The notes under the pieces were generated by a model that saw nothing but the letters and a program-made list of their open reading frames with translations, did no database searches and was not told the origin of the DNA. 64,000 nucleotides of DNA, taken from positions 1 to 64,000 of the forward strand of contig JBKBRC010000008.1 of the NCBI GenBank assembly GCA_046292345.1. The letters are read 5' to 3'. The position numbers and the translations under genes were made by a program. Source of the stretch: JBKBRC01 sp046292345. Its GTDB lineage: Bacteria; Bacteroidota; Rhodothermia; Rhodothermales; Rubricoccaceae. Below, piece by piece: positions 32,487 to 40,643 of this stretch (positions are counted from its first letter, which is position 1; every line of letters begins with the position of its first letter).

Positions 32487-33119
32487 CTACTCGAACAGGG
32501 CCGCGTAGGCGCCGTAGCCTTCCTCGGCCAGGCGCGCCGCCGGCACGAAGCGCAGCGCGGCCGAGTTGATGCAGTAGCGCAGACCGGTGGGCGCAGGGCC
32601 ATCGTCGAAGACGTGCCCCAGGTGCGCGTCCGAGCGGGCGGCGCGCACCTCGGTGGCGAGCCCGGCGTACTTCGGGTCGGGCCGGGTGGTCACGTGCGCC
32701 GGGTCGATCGGACGGGTGAAGCTGGGCCAGCCGGTGCCGGAGTCGTACTTGTCGCGCGAGGAGAAGAGGGGCTCGCCCGTCACGAGGTCCACGTAGAGCC
32801 CGTCTTCTTTGTGGTCGTGGTAGGCGTTGCGAAACGGCGGCTCGGTGCCGTCCTCGAACAAGACGTGGAACTGCATCGGCGAGAGCGTCTCGCGGAGAGT
32901 CTCCCGTGAGGGCAGCGGCGTCGTTTCCCAGAACGGGCGGTTGTCGTTGGCAGAGAGGGGCGCGGGGCGGAGCGCGGCGGCCGCGGCTTGCTGCTCGGCA
33001 TCGGTGGGCGCGGACGTACGGGCGCCAGCCGGTGCGAGCGCCCACGTGAACACGGCCGCGACGAGCGCGAGCGCGCCGAGCGCGGCGAAAGGCCACAGGA
33101 GACGGGTGCGTCGGTCCAT
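32487..33119 (-). CDS. msrB: Peptide-methionine (R)-S-oxide reductase, membrane-anchored
   Basis: The 210-residue protein has an N-terminal membrane anchor (about 8-28), then an MsrB fold: FHVLFEDGTEPPF, GEPLFSSRDKYDSGTGWPSF, RSDAHLGHVFDDGP and catalytic C183 in RYCINSAAL. The two CxxC zinc motifs of many MsrB proteins are absent, since the loop reads GLYVDLVTGE. It repairs R-methionine sulfoxide, probably on the periplasmic side. The gene starts 12 bp after the MsrA gene on the same strand, so both stereoisomers are handled by one operon. Confidence 0.93.
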   Translation of the reverse strand: MDRRTRLLWPFAALGALALVAAVFTWALAPAGARTSAPTDAEQQAAAAALRPAPLSANDNRPFWETTPLPSRETLRETLSPMQFHVLFEDGTEPPFRNAYHDHKEDGLYVDLVTGEPLFSSRDKYDSGTGWPSFTRPIDPAHVTTRPDPKYAGLATEVRAARSDAHLGHVFDDGPAPTGLRYCINSAALRFVPAARLAEEGYGAYAALFE

Positions 33120-33131
33120 GGTCGGGGGAGG

Positions 33132-33800
33132 CTAGAGCACATCGGAGGGGACGCGGGCGCGCTCTCCCCAGAGGGCATCCAGGCGCGCGTCGCGGCCGCA
33201 GCCCTGGCGGTACTGGCGGTAGCGCGCCGGCTCGCGGCGATAGAAGTCCTGGTGGTAATCCTCGGCCGGGTAGAAGGCCCCGGCAGGCGTAATCTCGGCC
33301 GCGACCGGCCGGCCGAAGCGCGCCTCGAGCGTGTCGCGCATGGCCTCGGCGAGGCGCCGCTGCGCGTCGGTGCGGTAGAAGATGCCCGGGCGGTAGGGCT
33401 GGCCGCGGTCGCAGAACTGTCCCCCGCCGTCGAACGGGTCGATGTTGTGCCAGAACGTGCGCAGGAGCGTCTCGTAAGACACGCGCGAGCGGTCGAAGAC
33501 GACGCGGACGGCCTCGGCGTGGCCGGTGCGCCCGCCGGCTACGTCCAGGTAGGCCGGATGCGCCTCCGTCCCGCCCGTGTAACCCGAGAGGACCTCGCCC
33601 ACGCCGTCGAGCGCCTCGAACGGGCCTTCCATGCACCAGAAGCACCCGCCGGCGAAGACCGCCGTATCGGCCACGGCCGGGTCTATGGCAACAGGCGCGC
33701 GAGGGGGCAGCGGTGGCTCGGTCGCGCACCCGGCGAGGAGGGCGGCGCCGAGCGCAAGCGCGCCGAGGGCGCGAAGGGCGAGATTGACGCGGAAAAGCAT
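33132..33800 (-). CDS. msrA: Peptide-methionine (S)-S-oxide reductase, lipoprotein
   Basis: The 222-residue protein starts with a lipoprotein signal (ALLAGC, Cys25). The MsrA core follows with the catalytic GGCFWCMEGPF (C53 and C56), GYTGGTEAHPAY, GHAEAVRVVFD, the FWHNIDPF block and EDYHQDFYRR. Its lipid anchor and the membrane-anchored MsrB downstream indicate an envelope methionine-sulfoxide repair pair, analogous in role to MsrPQ or PilB systems but with separate proteins. Confidence 0.94.
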   Translation of the reverse strand: MLFRVNLALRALGALALGAALLAGCATEPPLPPRAPVAIDPAVADTAVFAGGCFWCMEGPFEALDGVGEVLSGYTGGTEAHPAYLDVAGGRTGHAEAVRVVFDRSRVSYETLLRTFWHNIDPFDGGGQFCDRGQPYRPGIFYRTDAQRRLAEAMRDTLEARFGRPVAAEITPAGAFYPAEDYHQDFYRREPARYRQYRQGCGRDARLDALWGERARVPSDVL

Positions 33801-33914
33801 GGATCCGGAACGTAGCCAGGGCGAGCGGTCGCATGCAGACGTCCGCGGAGAGACACTGGCTCCTGCCGCGGGCGGGCCAGCCCCGGTCGTGCACGCACGG
33901 TACTCACACGGTAC

Positions 33915-33970
33915 TCAGTCGTGCACGCACGGTACTCAGTCGTGCGCGCACGGTACTCAGTCGTGCACGG
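33915..33970 (-). repeat. 21-bp tandem repeat spanning the stop of the first plug protein
   Basis: At least two full copies plus partial flanking copies (from about 33887) with 21-bp period. Each holds TCAGTCGTGCACGCACGGTA or a close variant. On the minus strand this contains codons for V-H-D and TGA. TGA occurs at 33957 (the gene stop), 33936 and 33915, all in one frame because 21 is a multiple of three. Confidence 0.92.
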
Positions 33971-34736
33971 TGATGCGTGTCCAGACGAGCACGGCGCCGC
34001 AGGTGCGATCGAGCGGGCGGTACTGGGCCGGGATCTCCGAGATGCCGCGGTAGGCCTCGAGGGCGAGCACAGACTCGATCGGGATGCTCCCGATGAACGT
34101 GTGCCCGTTGTGAACCCGGACGCCGTCCAGGAAGACGGCCACCGGGCAGCCGGGCTGCCGGGTAGACTCGAGCGACTCGACGAGCCGGGAAGAGGTCACC
34201 TGCATGCCCGGGATGAGCCGGAACACGTCCGGGAACCGCCGGATGCCGCGGCGGCGGATCTCCTCGGCGGTCAGGAAGACGCCCGCGCCGGTGGCGCGGC
34301 GCGCTTCGAAGCCCGCGCCCTGGCGCCGGCGGTCGTTGGGCGTTCGCCGGGCGACGACCGCCACGTCCGGAAGCGAAAGGGGGCGCGGGCGCAGCTCCAG
34401 CCGGAGCGGCGGCGCGCGGCGGCGCCCCGTCAGCACGAGCGTCGTGTCGAGCGCCCGGAAGCCGACGTGCGAGACGAGTATGCGCGCCCGCCCCGCGGGC
34501 ACGTCGGTCAGGATCCCTAGGCCGTCGCGGCCGGAGACCAGCAGCGCCGAGCGCCCGCCGGCGTCGCTGAGCAGCAGGTGGGCGCCGTGGACGGGCCGCC
34601 CCTCCGCCCCGGCGACGACGAGGAAGGCCACGCTATCGGCCATGGCGCGCGCGGGCGCGCGCTGCGCCGCCGCCTCGGGGGCCCGCGCGGCCCCCAGGCC
34701 AACTAGAAGCACGACGAGGAGCGAGGACCGGGCCAC
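33957..34736 (-). CDS. Secreted carboxypeptidase-regulatory/TonB-plug protein without barrel
   Basis: The 259-residue protein has a signal peptide (1-24), a beta-sandwich like the CarboxypepD_reg domain (about 35-115, GRPVHGAHLLLSDAGGRS, GRARILVSHVGFR) and a TonB plug-like domain (about 150-255): FLTAEEIRRRGIRRFPDVFRLIPG, CPVAVFLDGVRV, IPIESVLALEAYRG and CGAVLVWTR. The protein ends where a receptor barrel would begin. Two cysteines (CPV and CGAV) may form a disulfide. A paralogue lies next to it. Such barrel-less plugs occur in Gemmatimonadota and Rhodothermota; their function is unknown. Confidence 0.8.
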   Translation of the reverse strand: MARSSLLVVLLVGLGAARAPEAAAQRAPARAMADSVAFLVVAGAEGRPVHGAHLLLSDAGGRSALLVSGRDGLGILTDVPAGRARILVSHVGFRALDTTLVLTGRRRAPPLRLELRPRPLSLPDVAVVARRTPNDRRRQGAGFEARRATGAGVFLTAEEIRRRGIRRFPDVFRLIPGMQVTSSRLVESLESTRQPGCPVAVFLDGVRVHNGHTFIGSIPIESVLALEAYRGISEIPAQYRPLDRTCGAVLVWTRITVHD

Positions 34737-34838
34737 GGAAGGACGGGCAGGGCGCTCTGAACAGGCGACGCTCCGACAAGGAACGGCGCCCGCCCGGCGG
34801 GCCGCAAGCGAAATCGGACGCGGCCGGGCGCGAGCTAG

Positions 34839-35594
34839 CTAGCGCGTCTCCGTGATGCGCGTCCAGACGAGCACGGCGCCGCACGTGGGCTCGAGCGGAC
34901 GGAAGTTGATGGGCACCTCCGGGTTGCCGCTGTACGCCTCGACGGCCGTAACCGTCTCGACGGGGATCGCCGCGAGGAAGCTGCTGCCGCCCGAGACGAA
35001 CGTGCCGTCGAGGAAAAGCGCCACCGGGCAGCCGAAGCGCCGGTTGGAGAACACCTGCTCGGTGCCGCGCACGAACGAGACGTAGAGTCCCGGCACCATG
35101 CGCAGCGCGTCGGGCAGCGTACGCACGTTGCGGCGTGCGAGGTCGTCGGCGGTAAAGAACGTGCCCGGGCCGCGGCGGCGGCGCTCCTCGAAGCCAACGC
35201 GCTCGCGCAGGCGCTGGTCGAGCGTGCGCCGCGCGGCGATGCTCACCTCGCCGAGCGCAAGCCGTCGCGCGCGAAGGCGGACGCGCGTCGGGCGTGCGCC
35301 TTCGCGCGCGTTCACGGTGGCCTCGTGCGGGTCGTGCGCAACGTGCGTCACGAGCAGCGTGTAGCGCCCTGCCGGGAAGGGCGGCAGCACGGCCGTGCCG
35401 GCGGCATCGGTCACGACCGTCGCGAGCGGCTCGGCGTCGTCGCCCGCGCGGTGCTCGTAGAGGCGCACGTAGGCGTCCGCGAGCGCCGTGCCGTCGGCAG
35501 CCTGCACGGTCACCGCGAGCCGGACGTCCTGCGCCCCGGCAGCGGCGGCGAGCAGGAACGCGAGCAGGAACGCGAGCCGGTGGCGGCGGGACAT
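34839..35594 (-). CDS. Second barrel-less TonB-plug protein (paralogue)
   Basis: The 251-residue protein has the same order as its neighbour: signal peptide (about 1-21), beta-sandwich (DGTALADAYVRLYEH, GRYTLLVTHVAHDPH), then a plug module with FFTADDLARRNVRTLPDALRMVPG, CPVALFLDGTFV, IPVETVTAVEAYSGNPEVP and CGAVLVWTRI. The last segment is nearly identical to the neighbour's. Cysteines are conserved in the same two places. The two genes are separated by 102 bp and probably arose by local duplication. Confidence 0.8.
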   Translation of the reverse strand: MSRRHRLAFLLAFLLAAAAGAQDVRLAVTVQAADGTALADAYVRLYEHRAGDDAEPLATVVTDAAGTAVLPPFPAGRYTLLVTHVAHDPHEATVNAREGARPTRVRLRARRLALGEVSIAARRTLDQRLRERVGFEERRRRGPGTFFTADDLARRNVRTLPDALRMVPGLYVSFVRGTEQVFSNRRFGCPVALFLDGTFVSGGSSFLAAIPVETVTAVEAYSGNPEVPINFRPLEPTCGAVLVWTRITETR

Positions 35595-35675
35595 GGGGGC
35601 TCGGCTGGGCAGGTGGACGGAAGGACCGGTGCCACGGACGGACTGAGGTAAGGAAAGGCATTTTGCGCGTGCCCC

Positions 35676-35759
35676 GCAAGCGGAACTGCAAACGGAGTCG
35701 CAAGCGGAACCGCCAACGGAGTCGCAAGCGGAACCGCCAACGGGGTCGCAAGCGGGACC
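35676..35759 (+). repeat. 24-bp x3.5 intergenic tandem repeat before der
   Basis: Three full 24-bp units (each beginning GCAAGCGGAAC and ending GTC) at 35676-35699, 35700-35723 and 35724-35747, then a partial fourth. The first copy differs at two sites. They lie between the plug gene start and the der promoter candidate, in a divergent region. Confidence 0.93.
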
Positions 35760-35799
35760 GTGCGAAGGGGACAGGGAGGCCCGGCCGGGGCCGCCCGCC

Positions 35800-35806
35800 T
35801 AACTTG
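35800..35806 (+). promoter_or_regulatory. Candidate -7 element for der (TAACTTG)
   Basis: TAACTTG lies 45 bp before the der ATG, in the context CCTAACTTGGCC, and fits TAnnTTG. Confidence 0.5.
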
Positions 35807-35850
35807 GCCGCATCGTCACGCCCAGAGACCACCTGATCCCCGAGGCACCC

Positions 35851-37155
35851 ATGGCACTCGTCGCCATCGTCGGCCGGCCCAATGTTGGGAAGAGCACGCT
35901 GTTCAACCGGCTCACCGAGGAGCGCCGCGCGATCGTGCACGACGCGCCGGGCGTCACGCGCGACCGTCTGTTCGGGCAGGTCGAGTGGAACGGGCGCACG
36001 TTCGACCTGGTCGATACCGGCGGGCTCGTCCCGCAGTCCGAGGAGGTCTTCGAGGCCGCCATCCGCGAGCAGGTCCTGCTCACGCTCGACGAGGCCGACG
36101 TGATCGTCTACGTCGTGGACGCGCTCACCGGCCCGACCGATCTGGACGACGACGTGGCGCGCCTGCTCCGGCAGGCCCGCCAGCCGGTCATCGTGGCCGT
36201 CAACAAGGCCGACAACGACGTCCGCCGCCTCGAGGCGGCCCGGTTCTATGGCCTCGGCTTCGAGCACGTGTTCCCGCTGAGCGCTATCAACGGCTCTGGC
36301 ACCGGCGACTTTCTGGATACCGTCGTGGCGGCGCTGCCGCCCGAGACCGAATCGGCCGATGAGACCGGCCTCCCGCGTATCGCCTTCATCGGGCGGCCCA
36401 ACGTAGGCAAGTCTTCGCTCACCAACCGCCTGCTCGGCCACACGCGCTCCATCGTGACCGATGTCGCCGGCACGACGCGCGACGCCGTCGACGCGCGCAC
36501 GACGCACGGCGACCGCGAGCTCGTGCTCGTGGACACCGCCGGCCTCCGCAAGCGGGCCCGCGTGCAGGAGAACGTCGAGTTCTACTCGATCCTGCGCACC
36601 GAGCGTGCCATCCAGACGTGCGACGTGGCCGTGCTCCTGCTCGACGCCGGCCGGGGCCTCGAGGCGCAGGACGCCCGCGTGCTCCGAGACGCTGAGCGCC
36701 TCAAGAAGGGGCTCGTCATCGCCGTCAACAAGTGGGACCTGGTCGAGAAAGAGACCAACACCGCGCGCGACTTCGAGCGGGCCATCAAGGAGCGTCTCGG
36801 CCTGATGACGTACGTGCCGGTCGTGTTCATCAGCGCCCTCACCGGGCAGCGCGCCGGCAAGGTGCTCGACGTCGCGCTGCGCGTCTACGACAACCGGCGC
36901 ACGCGCGTCCCGACGGCCAGACTCAACGACGTCGTGCTCGCGGCCGTCGAGGCCAACCATCCGCCGGTCTACCGCGGCAACTACGTCAAGATCAAGTTCG
37001 CGACGCAGGTACGCGACGAGCCGCCCGTGTTCGCGTTCTTTTGTAACCACCCGGAAGGCATCAAGGACCCGTACGCGCGCTACCTCGAGAACAAAATCCG
37101 GGGCGCGTTCGGCTTCGAGGGCGTGCCACTGACGCTCTCGTTCAAGCAGAAGTAG
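35851..37155 (+). CDS. der: Ribosome biogenesis GTPase Der
   Basis: The 434-residue protein has two tandem GTPase domains, the hallmark of Der/EngA, which assists 50S subunit assembly. Domain 1 has GRPNVGKST, DTGG and NKAD. Domain 2 has GRPNVGKSS, DTAGLRKRARV and NKWD. A C-terminal KH-like domain follows (NYVKIKFATQV, ENKIRGAFGFEGVPL). The ATG at 35851 directly opens MALVAIVGRPNVG. Length is typical. Confidence 0.97.
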   Translation: MALVAIVGRPNVGKSTLFNRLTEERRAIVHDAPGVTRDRLFGQVEWNGRTFDLVDTGGLVPQSEEVFEAAIREQVLLTLDEADVIVYVVDALTGPTDLDDDVARLLRQARQPVIVAVNKADNDVRRLEAARFYGLGFEHVFPLSAINGSGTGDFLDTVVAALPPETESADETGLPRIAFIGRPNVGKSSLTNRLLGHTRSIVTDVAGTTRDAVDARTTHGDRELVLVDTAGLRKRARVQENVEFYSILRTERAIQTCDVAVLLLDAGRGLEAQDARVLRDAERLKKGLVIAVNKWDLVEKETNTARDFERAIKERLGLMTYVPVVFISALTGQRAGKVLDVALRVYDNRRTRVPTARLNDVVLAAVEANHPPVYRGNYVKIKFATQVRDEPPVFAFFCNHPEGIKDPYARYLENKIRGAFGFEGVPLTLSFKQK

Positions 37156-37418
37156 GGACCCGGGTGCCACGTGCGCGTTCTGCGCGCGGTCCGTACGCAC
37201 TGGCGTTTCGCTGCGCTGGCGTGCCGCCGTGCCGAACCATTTGCGCCTTCGGAGCGCCGGGGTCGATCTTGTGCGCTGGTGCGCCCAGCGCCCGCTCTCA
37301 CAGGCACTTCCTGCTGTTGCAGAAGCCTGGAACTCGCGGTCGTTTCGCCATGAAACCGACATACACGGGAGCGCGCCCGACGCTTCCTTGTCTCCCGCTC
37401 GCTTGCCTTCCCACGCTC

Positions 37419-38288
37419 ATGCGTCACGCCGCTGCTCGCATCCGGGCGCTTGCCGCTAGTGCGCTCGCGCTCGCGCTCGCCTTCTCGGGCTGCGATACCG
37501 CTTCGCCCGAACCCTCTGCCGACGCGCGGGCCGACGCGGAGGCCGCCGCCCTCTCGATCGCGCAGGCTGTGGCCACAGAGAGCGGAGGCCTTCTCGAGGA
37601 TGCCTCGGACGCGCTCCGCCTCGCCGGGGCACCCGCCAGCCTCAACCCGCCTGGCCGCGCCGGCTGTACCGGGACGCGCACCTACGACGCCGAGGACGGC
37701 CGCTGGACGAGCACGTTCTCCTGCGAGCGCGGCAACCCCGACGGTCGCGTCTACGCCGCCTTCGGCCGTACGACGACGCATCAGTTCCTCGGGGCCGACG
37801 GCCAGCCGCAGCCCGAGCCGCGCGGGGCCACGCGCCTCAACTACACCATCTCCGACGCCACGGGCGTGCGCCGCGTGCCTGGCTTCTCGCACACGCTGCT
37901 CGAGCTCGGCGCCGACTTCGCCGTGACGGACTTCGAGCAGCGCCTCGCCACCATCAACGGCACCTACGTGCGGGCGGCCACCGACACGGTCGCAGCGCCC
38001 GGCGTGACGCGGACGCTCGCGGCCCGCGTCGCGATGCAGCTTCAAGACGTGCGGGCGCCGCGCAGCCTGGAGCCGTCGTGGGAGCGCGCCGTCTCGGGCA
38101 CCATCACCGGGCACTACCGCGCCACGATGACTATGACGACGCGGGCCGGCCAGACGCGCACGCAGGAGATCGACCGGCCGTTCACGATCACGTTCGGCGA
38201 CGAGGGCGGCGCGCGCGTGGCCCTCATCGCGCTTGGCCGCCACCGTTTCGCGGCCGACCTGCGCTCGGGTGTCCTCGTCGGCCGCTGA
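37419..38288 (+). CDS. Hypothetical lipoprotein
   Basis: The 289-residue protein begins with a lipoprotein signal (LALAFSGC) from ATG 37419. An in-frame ATG at 37350 would add 23 residues before it and is less likely. The mature part starts with an acidic stretch and contains GCTGTRTYDAEDGRW and SCERGNPDG, two cysteines that may pair, then strand-rich sequence ending in LRSGVLVGR. I do not recognise a family. A 263-bp gap with no clear gene precedes it, and a terminator follows. Confidence 0.72.
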   Translation: MRHAAARIRALAASALALALAFSGCDTASPEPSADARADAEAAALSIAQAVATESGGLLEDASDALRLAGAPASLNPPGRAGCTGTRTYDAEDGRWTSTFSCERGNPDGRVYAAFGRTTTHQFLGADGQPQPEPRGATRLNYTISDATGVRRVPGFSHTLLELGADFAVTDFEQRLATINGTYVRAATDTVAAPGVTRTLAARVAMQLQDVRAPRSLEPSWERAVSGTITGHYRATMTMTTRAGQTRTQEIDRPFTITFGDEGGARVALIALGRHRFAADLRSGVLVGR

Positions 38289-38372
38289 GTGCAGCCGTGC
38301 CGCGGCCTGTTTGCGGCGGTACGGCCTACGCTTTCCACCACAGGCCTCCCACCACAGGCCTGACCGCCTCCG

Positions 38373-38397
38373 CGCCGCCACGCGGGGGCGGCTTTTT
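38373..38397 (+). terminator. Rho-independent terminator after the lipoprotein gene
   Basis: GCCGCC pairs with GGGCGGC around ACGCG, followed by six T (38392-38397). This is a classical intrinsic terminator 85 bp after the stop. It is one of few in the window with a real T-tract. Confidence 0.85.
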
Positions 38398-38410
38398 TAG
38401 GCTCTCGTCG

Positions 38411-38480
38411 CGGCGCGCCACGTCGCACTGCCGCGCGCTACGTTGCATTGCCGCGCGCTACGTTGCACTGCCGCGCGGCT
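38411..38480 (+). repeat. 20-bp tandem repeat before the MBL gene
   Basis: CCGCGCGCTACGTTGCACTG occurs at 38431-38450 and 38451-38470 (one has CATTG), with a diverged copy before (38411-38430) and a partial one after. It lies right after the terminator and 25-95 bp upstream of the next start. Confidence 0.9.
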
Positions 38481-38504
38481 CCGGTCTCCGCGCGCCGAAG
38501 CGCC

Positions 38505-39911
38505 ATGCAACTCACGTTCTGGGGGGCCGCGCGTACCGTTACCGGCTCTCTCCACGTCCTACGCCTGCCAGGCGGGCAGACGGTGTTTCTGGACTGCGGC
38601 CTCTACCAGGGCCGCCGTGCCGAGGCGCGCGCGCGCAACCTCGGCTGGCCCGTGTCTCCGGCCGAGGTCGAAGCCGTCTTTCTCTCGCACGCGCACATCG
38701 ACCATGCGGGCCTGCTGCCGCGCCTCTGGGCCGACGGCTTCCGCGGGCCGGTCTACTGCACGCATGCCACGCGCGACCTATGCGCGCTCATGCTGCGTGA
38801 CAGCGCGTTCATTCAGGAGTCCGACGCCGAGTTTTTCAACCGCAAGGTGCGGCGGCGTGGCGAGGCGGCCATCGAACCGCTCTACACCGTGGAGGACGCC
38901 GAGGGCGCGATGCGGCGCTTCGTGAGCGCAGACTACGGTTTCCCGCTCACGCCGTTTCCGGGCGTCGAGCTCGTCTTCCGCGACGCGGGGCACATCCTGG
39001 GCTCGGCCACGATCACTGTAACGGCCGAGGCCGGGGGGCGCACGCGCCGGCTCGGCTTCACCGGAGATCTCGGCAACCCCGGGCGCCCCATCCTCCGCGA
39101 CCCCGAGCCGCTCCCACCCTGCGACTGGCTCCTCTGCGAATCCACCTACGGCGGACACGTGCACGAGGACGCGGGCACGTCTGCAGACCGCCTGGCAGAC
39201 GTAATCGCGCGCACGGCCGCGCGTGGCGGCCGGGTCGTCGTTCCTGCGTTCGCCGTCGGGCGTACGCAGGAGCTTATATACGCGCTCAACGGGCTCTGGA
39301 ACGAGAACCGCCTGCCCCCCCTGCCGGTCTTCGTCGACAGCCCGCTGGCCGTCAACGCGACCGAGGTCTTCCGCGCCCACCCCGAGTGCTACGACCGTGA
39401 CCTGCTCGAGCTGCTCCGCACCGACCCCGACCCGTTCGGCTTCGGACGGCTCGAGTACGTGCGCGAGGCTGCGCGTTCGAAGCAGCTCAACGAACTGGCC
39501 ATGCCGTTCGTGGTGCTCTCCGCCTCGGGCATGGCCGAGGCCGGGCGCATCCTGCACCACCTGCGACACGCCGTCGAGGACCCGCGGCACACGGTGCTCA
39601 TCGTCGGCTTCATGGCCGAGGACACGCTCGGGCGGCGCCTCGTGGAGCGGCGCGAGGAGGTGCGCATCTTCGGGCAGCCGCATCGCCTGCGCGCGCACGT
39701 CGAGGTGCTCAACGCGTTCTCGGCCCACGCCGACCAGCCGCACCTGCGCGCGTTCGTCGGCGCGATGGACCGCGACCGCCTGCGCGCGGTCTTGCTCGTC
39801 CACGGAGAGCCGGACCGCCAGGAGGCGCTCGCCGCCGCCCTCCGCGCCGACGGCGTGCGCCGCGTCGCCGCGCCCGCCCGCGGCGAAACCGTAAACCTGC
39901 TCTCGCTCTGA
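38505..39911 (+). CDS. MBL-fold beta-CASP RNA-specificity protein (Ysh1/CPSF-like)
   Basis: The 468-residue metallo-beta-lactamase protein has SHAHIDHAG (metal ligands), DAGHILGSA, FTGDLGNPGRP and CESTYGG, then a beta-CASP insert and the C-terminal RNA-specificity motif with SASGMAEAGRILHHL and FSAHADQ. Family members are RNA endo/exonucleases. Bacterial copies of this type (TTHA0252-like) degrade RNA. Start ATG 38505 opens MQLTFWGAARTVTGS. It is convergent with the DUF2911 gene. Confidence 0.94.
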   Translation: MQLTFWGAARTVTGSLHVLRLPGGQTVFLDCGLYQGRRAEARARNLGWPVSPAEVEAVFLSHAHIDHAGLLPRLWADGFRGPVYCTHATRDLCALMLRDSAFIQESDAEFFNRKVRRRGEAAIEPLYTVEDAEGAMRRFVSADYGFPLTPFPGVELVFRDAGHILGSATITVTAEAGGRTRRLGFTGDLGNPGRPILRDPEPLPPCDWLLCESTYGGHVHEDAGTSADRLADVIARTAARGGRVVVPAFAVGRTQELIYALNGLWNENRLPPLPVFVDSPLAVNATEVFRAHPECYDRDLLELLRTDPDPFGFGRLEYVREAARSKQLNELAMPFVVLSASGMAEAGRILHHLRHAVEDPRHTVLIVGFMAEDTLGRRLVERREEVRIFGQPHRLRAHVEVLNAFSAHADQPHLRAFVGAMDRDRLRAVLLVHGEPDRQEALAAALRADGVRRVAAPARGETVNLLSL

Positions 39912-39967
39912 CGGGCCCGCGGCGCCCGCAGCGAGCCGCTGCCCGGAACCCGGCCGGGACGGGACGG

Positions 39968-40603
39968 CTACTCCGCCGGGACGGCGCGCAGCGGTACGCG
40001 CGCGCGCGCGCGGTCCCACGCGATGCGCAGCTCGACGCGCGCCGCGTCGCGCGCGGCAAAGTCTATCGTGAGCTGCTCGACCGGCTCGGCGAGCGCGTCC
40101 GTCGGCACGCGGAGCGAGAGCACGTTCTGCGACGGGTCATAGCCGTCGGTCTGGTGTGTGCCCAGCGCGCGGTTGACGTGCACCGTCCAGGCTCCCTCGG
40201 CGGGCGTGACGAAGAGGCTGTAGATCCCCGGCTCGAGGCGCTCCTCGCCTACGAGCACCGGCCCGGAGAGCGCGACCTCGGTGGCGTAGTGCGCGCCGGG
40301 CGTCCAGACCTGCCCGTAGGCGAGCAGGCCGCCGAAGATCTGCCGTCCGCGCCGGAACGGACTGCCGTAGACGGCGAGCACGTAACTCTCGCCCACGAAC
40401 GCATGTGCGCGTCCGACGGCGCTGCCTGGCGGCGGCGCGGCGGGATCGACGCGCAGGCCGAGGAAGAGGCCCGTCTCGCCGTGCCGCGAGGCAGCGGCGC
40501 CGGGCGGTGCGGCGACCGGCCGGTCGGTCGCGTCGACGGTCTGCGCGGCGGCCGGGAGCAGGGGCGTGCCCAGAACGGCGAGCGCGGCGAGCGCGAGGCG
40601 CAT
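39968..40603 (-). CDS. DUF2911 periplasmic protein
   Basis: The 211-residue protein has a signal peptide (about 1-21, ending PAAAQT), and a DUF2911 domain: VYGSPFRRGRQIFGGLLAYGQVWTPGAHYATEV, PGIYSLFVTP and YDPSQNVLSLRVP. DUF2911 proteins are common in Bacteroidota and have no assigned function. The ATG at 40603 was preferred because MRLALAALAVLG starts the signal peptide. It lies 40 bp after the RND gene start... on the other side of that gene's stop, and is co-directional with the efflux operon, but it has its own spacing. Confidence 0.85.
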   Translation of the reverse strand: MRLALAALAVLGTPLLPAAAQTVDATDRPVAAPPGAAASRHGETGLFLGLRVDPAAPPPGSAVGRAHAFVGESYVLAVYGSPFRRGRQIFGGLLAYGQVWTPGAHYATEVALSGPVLVGEERLEPGIYSLFVTPAEGAWTVHVNRALGTHQTDGYDPSQNVLSLRVPTDALAEPVEQLTIDFAARDAARVELRIAWDRARARVPLRAVPAE

Positions 40604-40643
40604 GGCAGGCTGAGGGCGTAGGCGAGTTACCGGCACGGGCGGG

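Noticed and set aside
33887..35759. Tandem repeats that might be a CRISPR array
   Set aside because: The units (21 and 24 bp) are directly adjacent with no variable spacers, and there are no cas genes.
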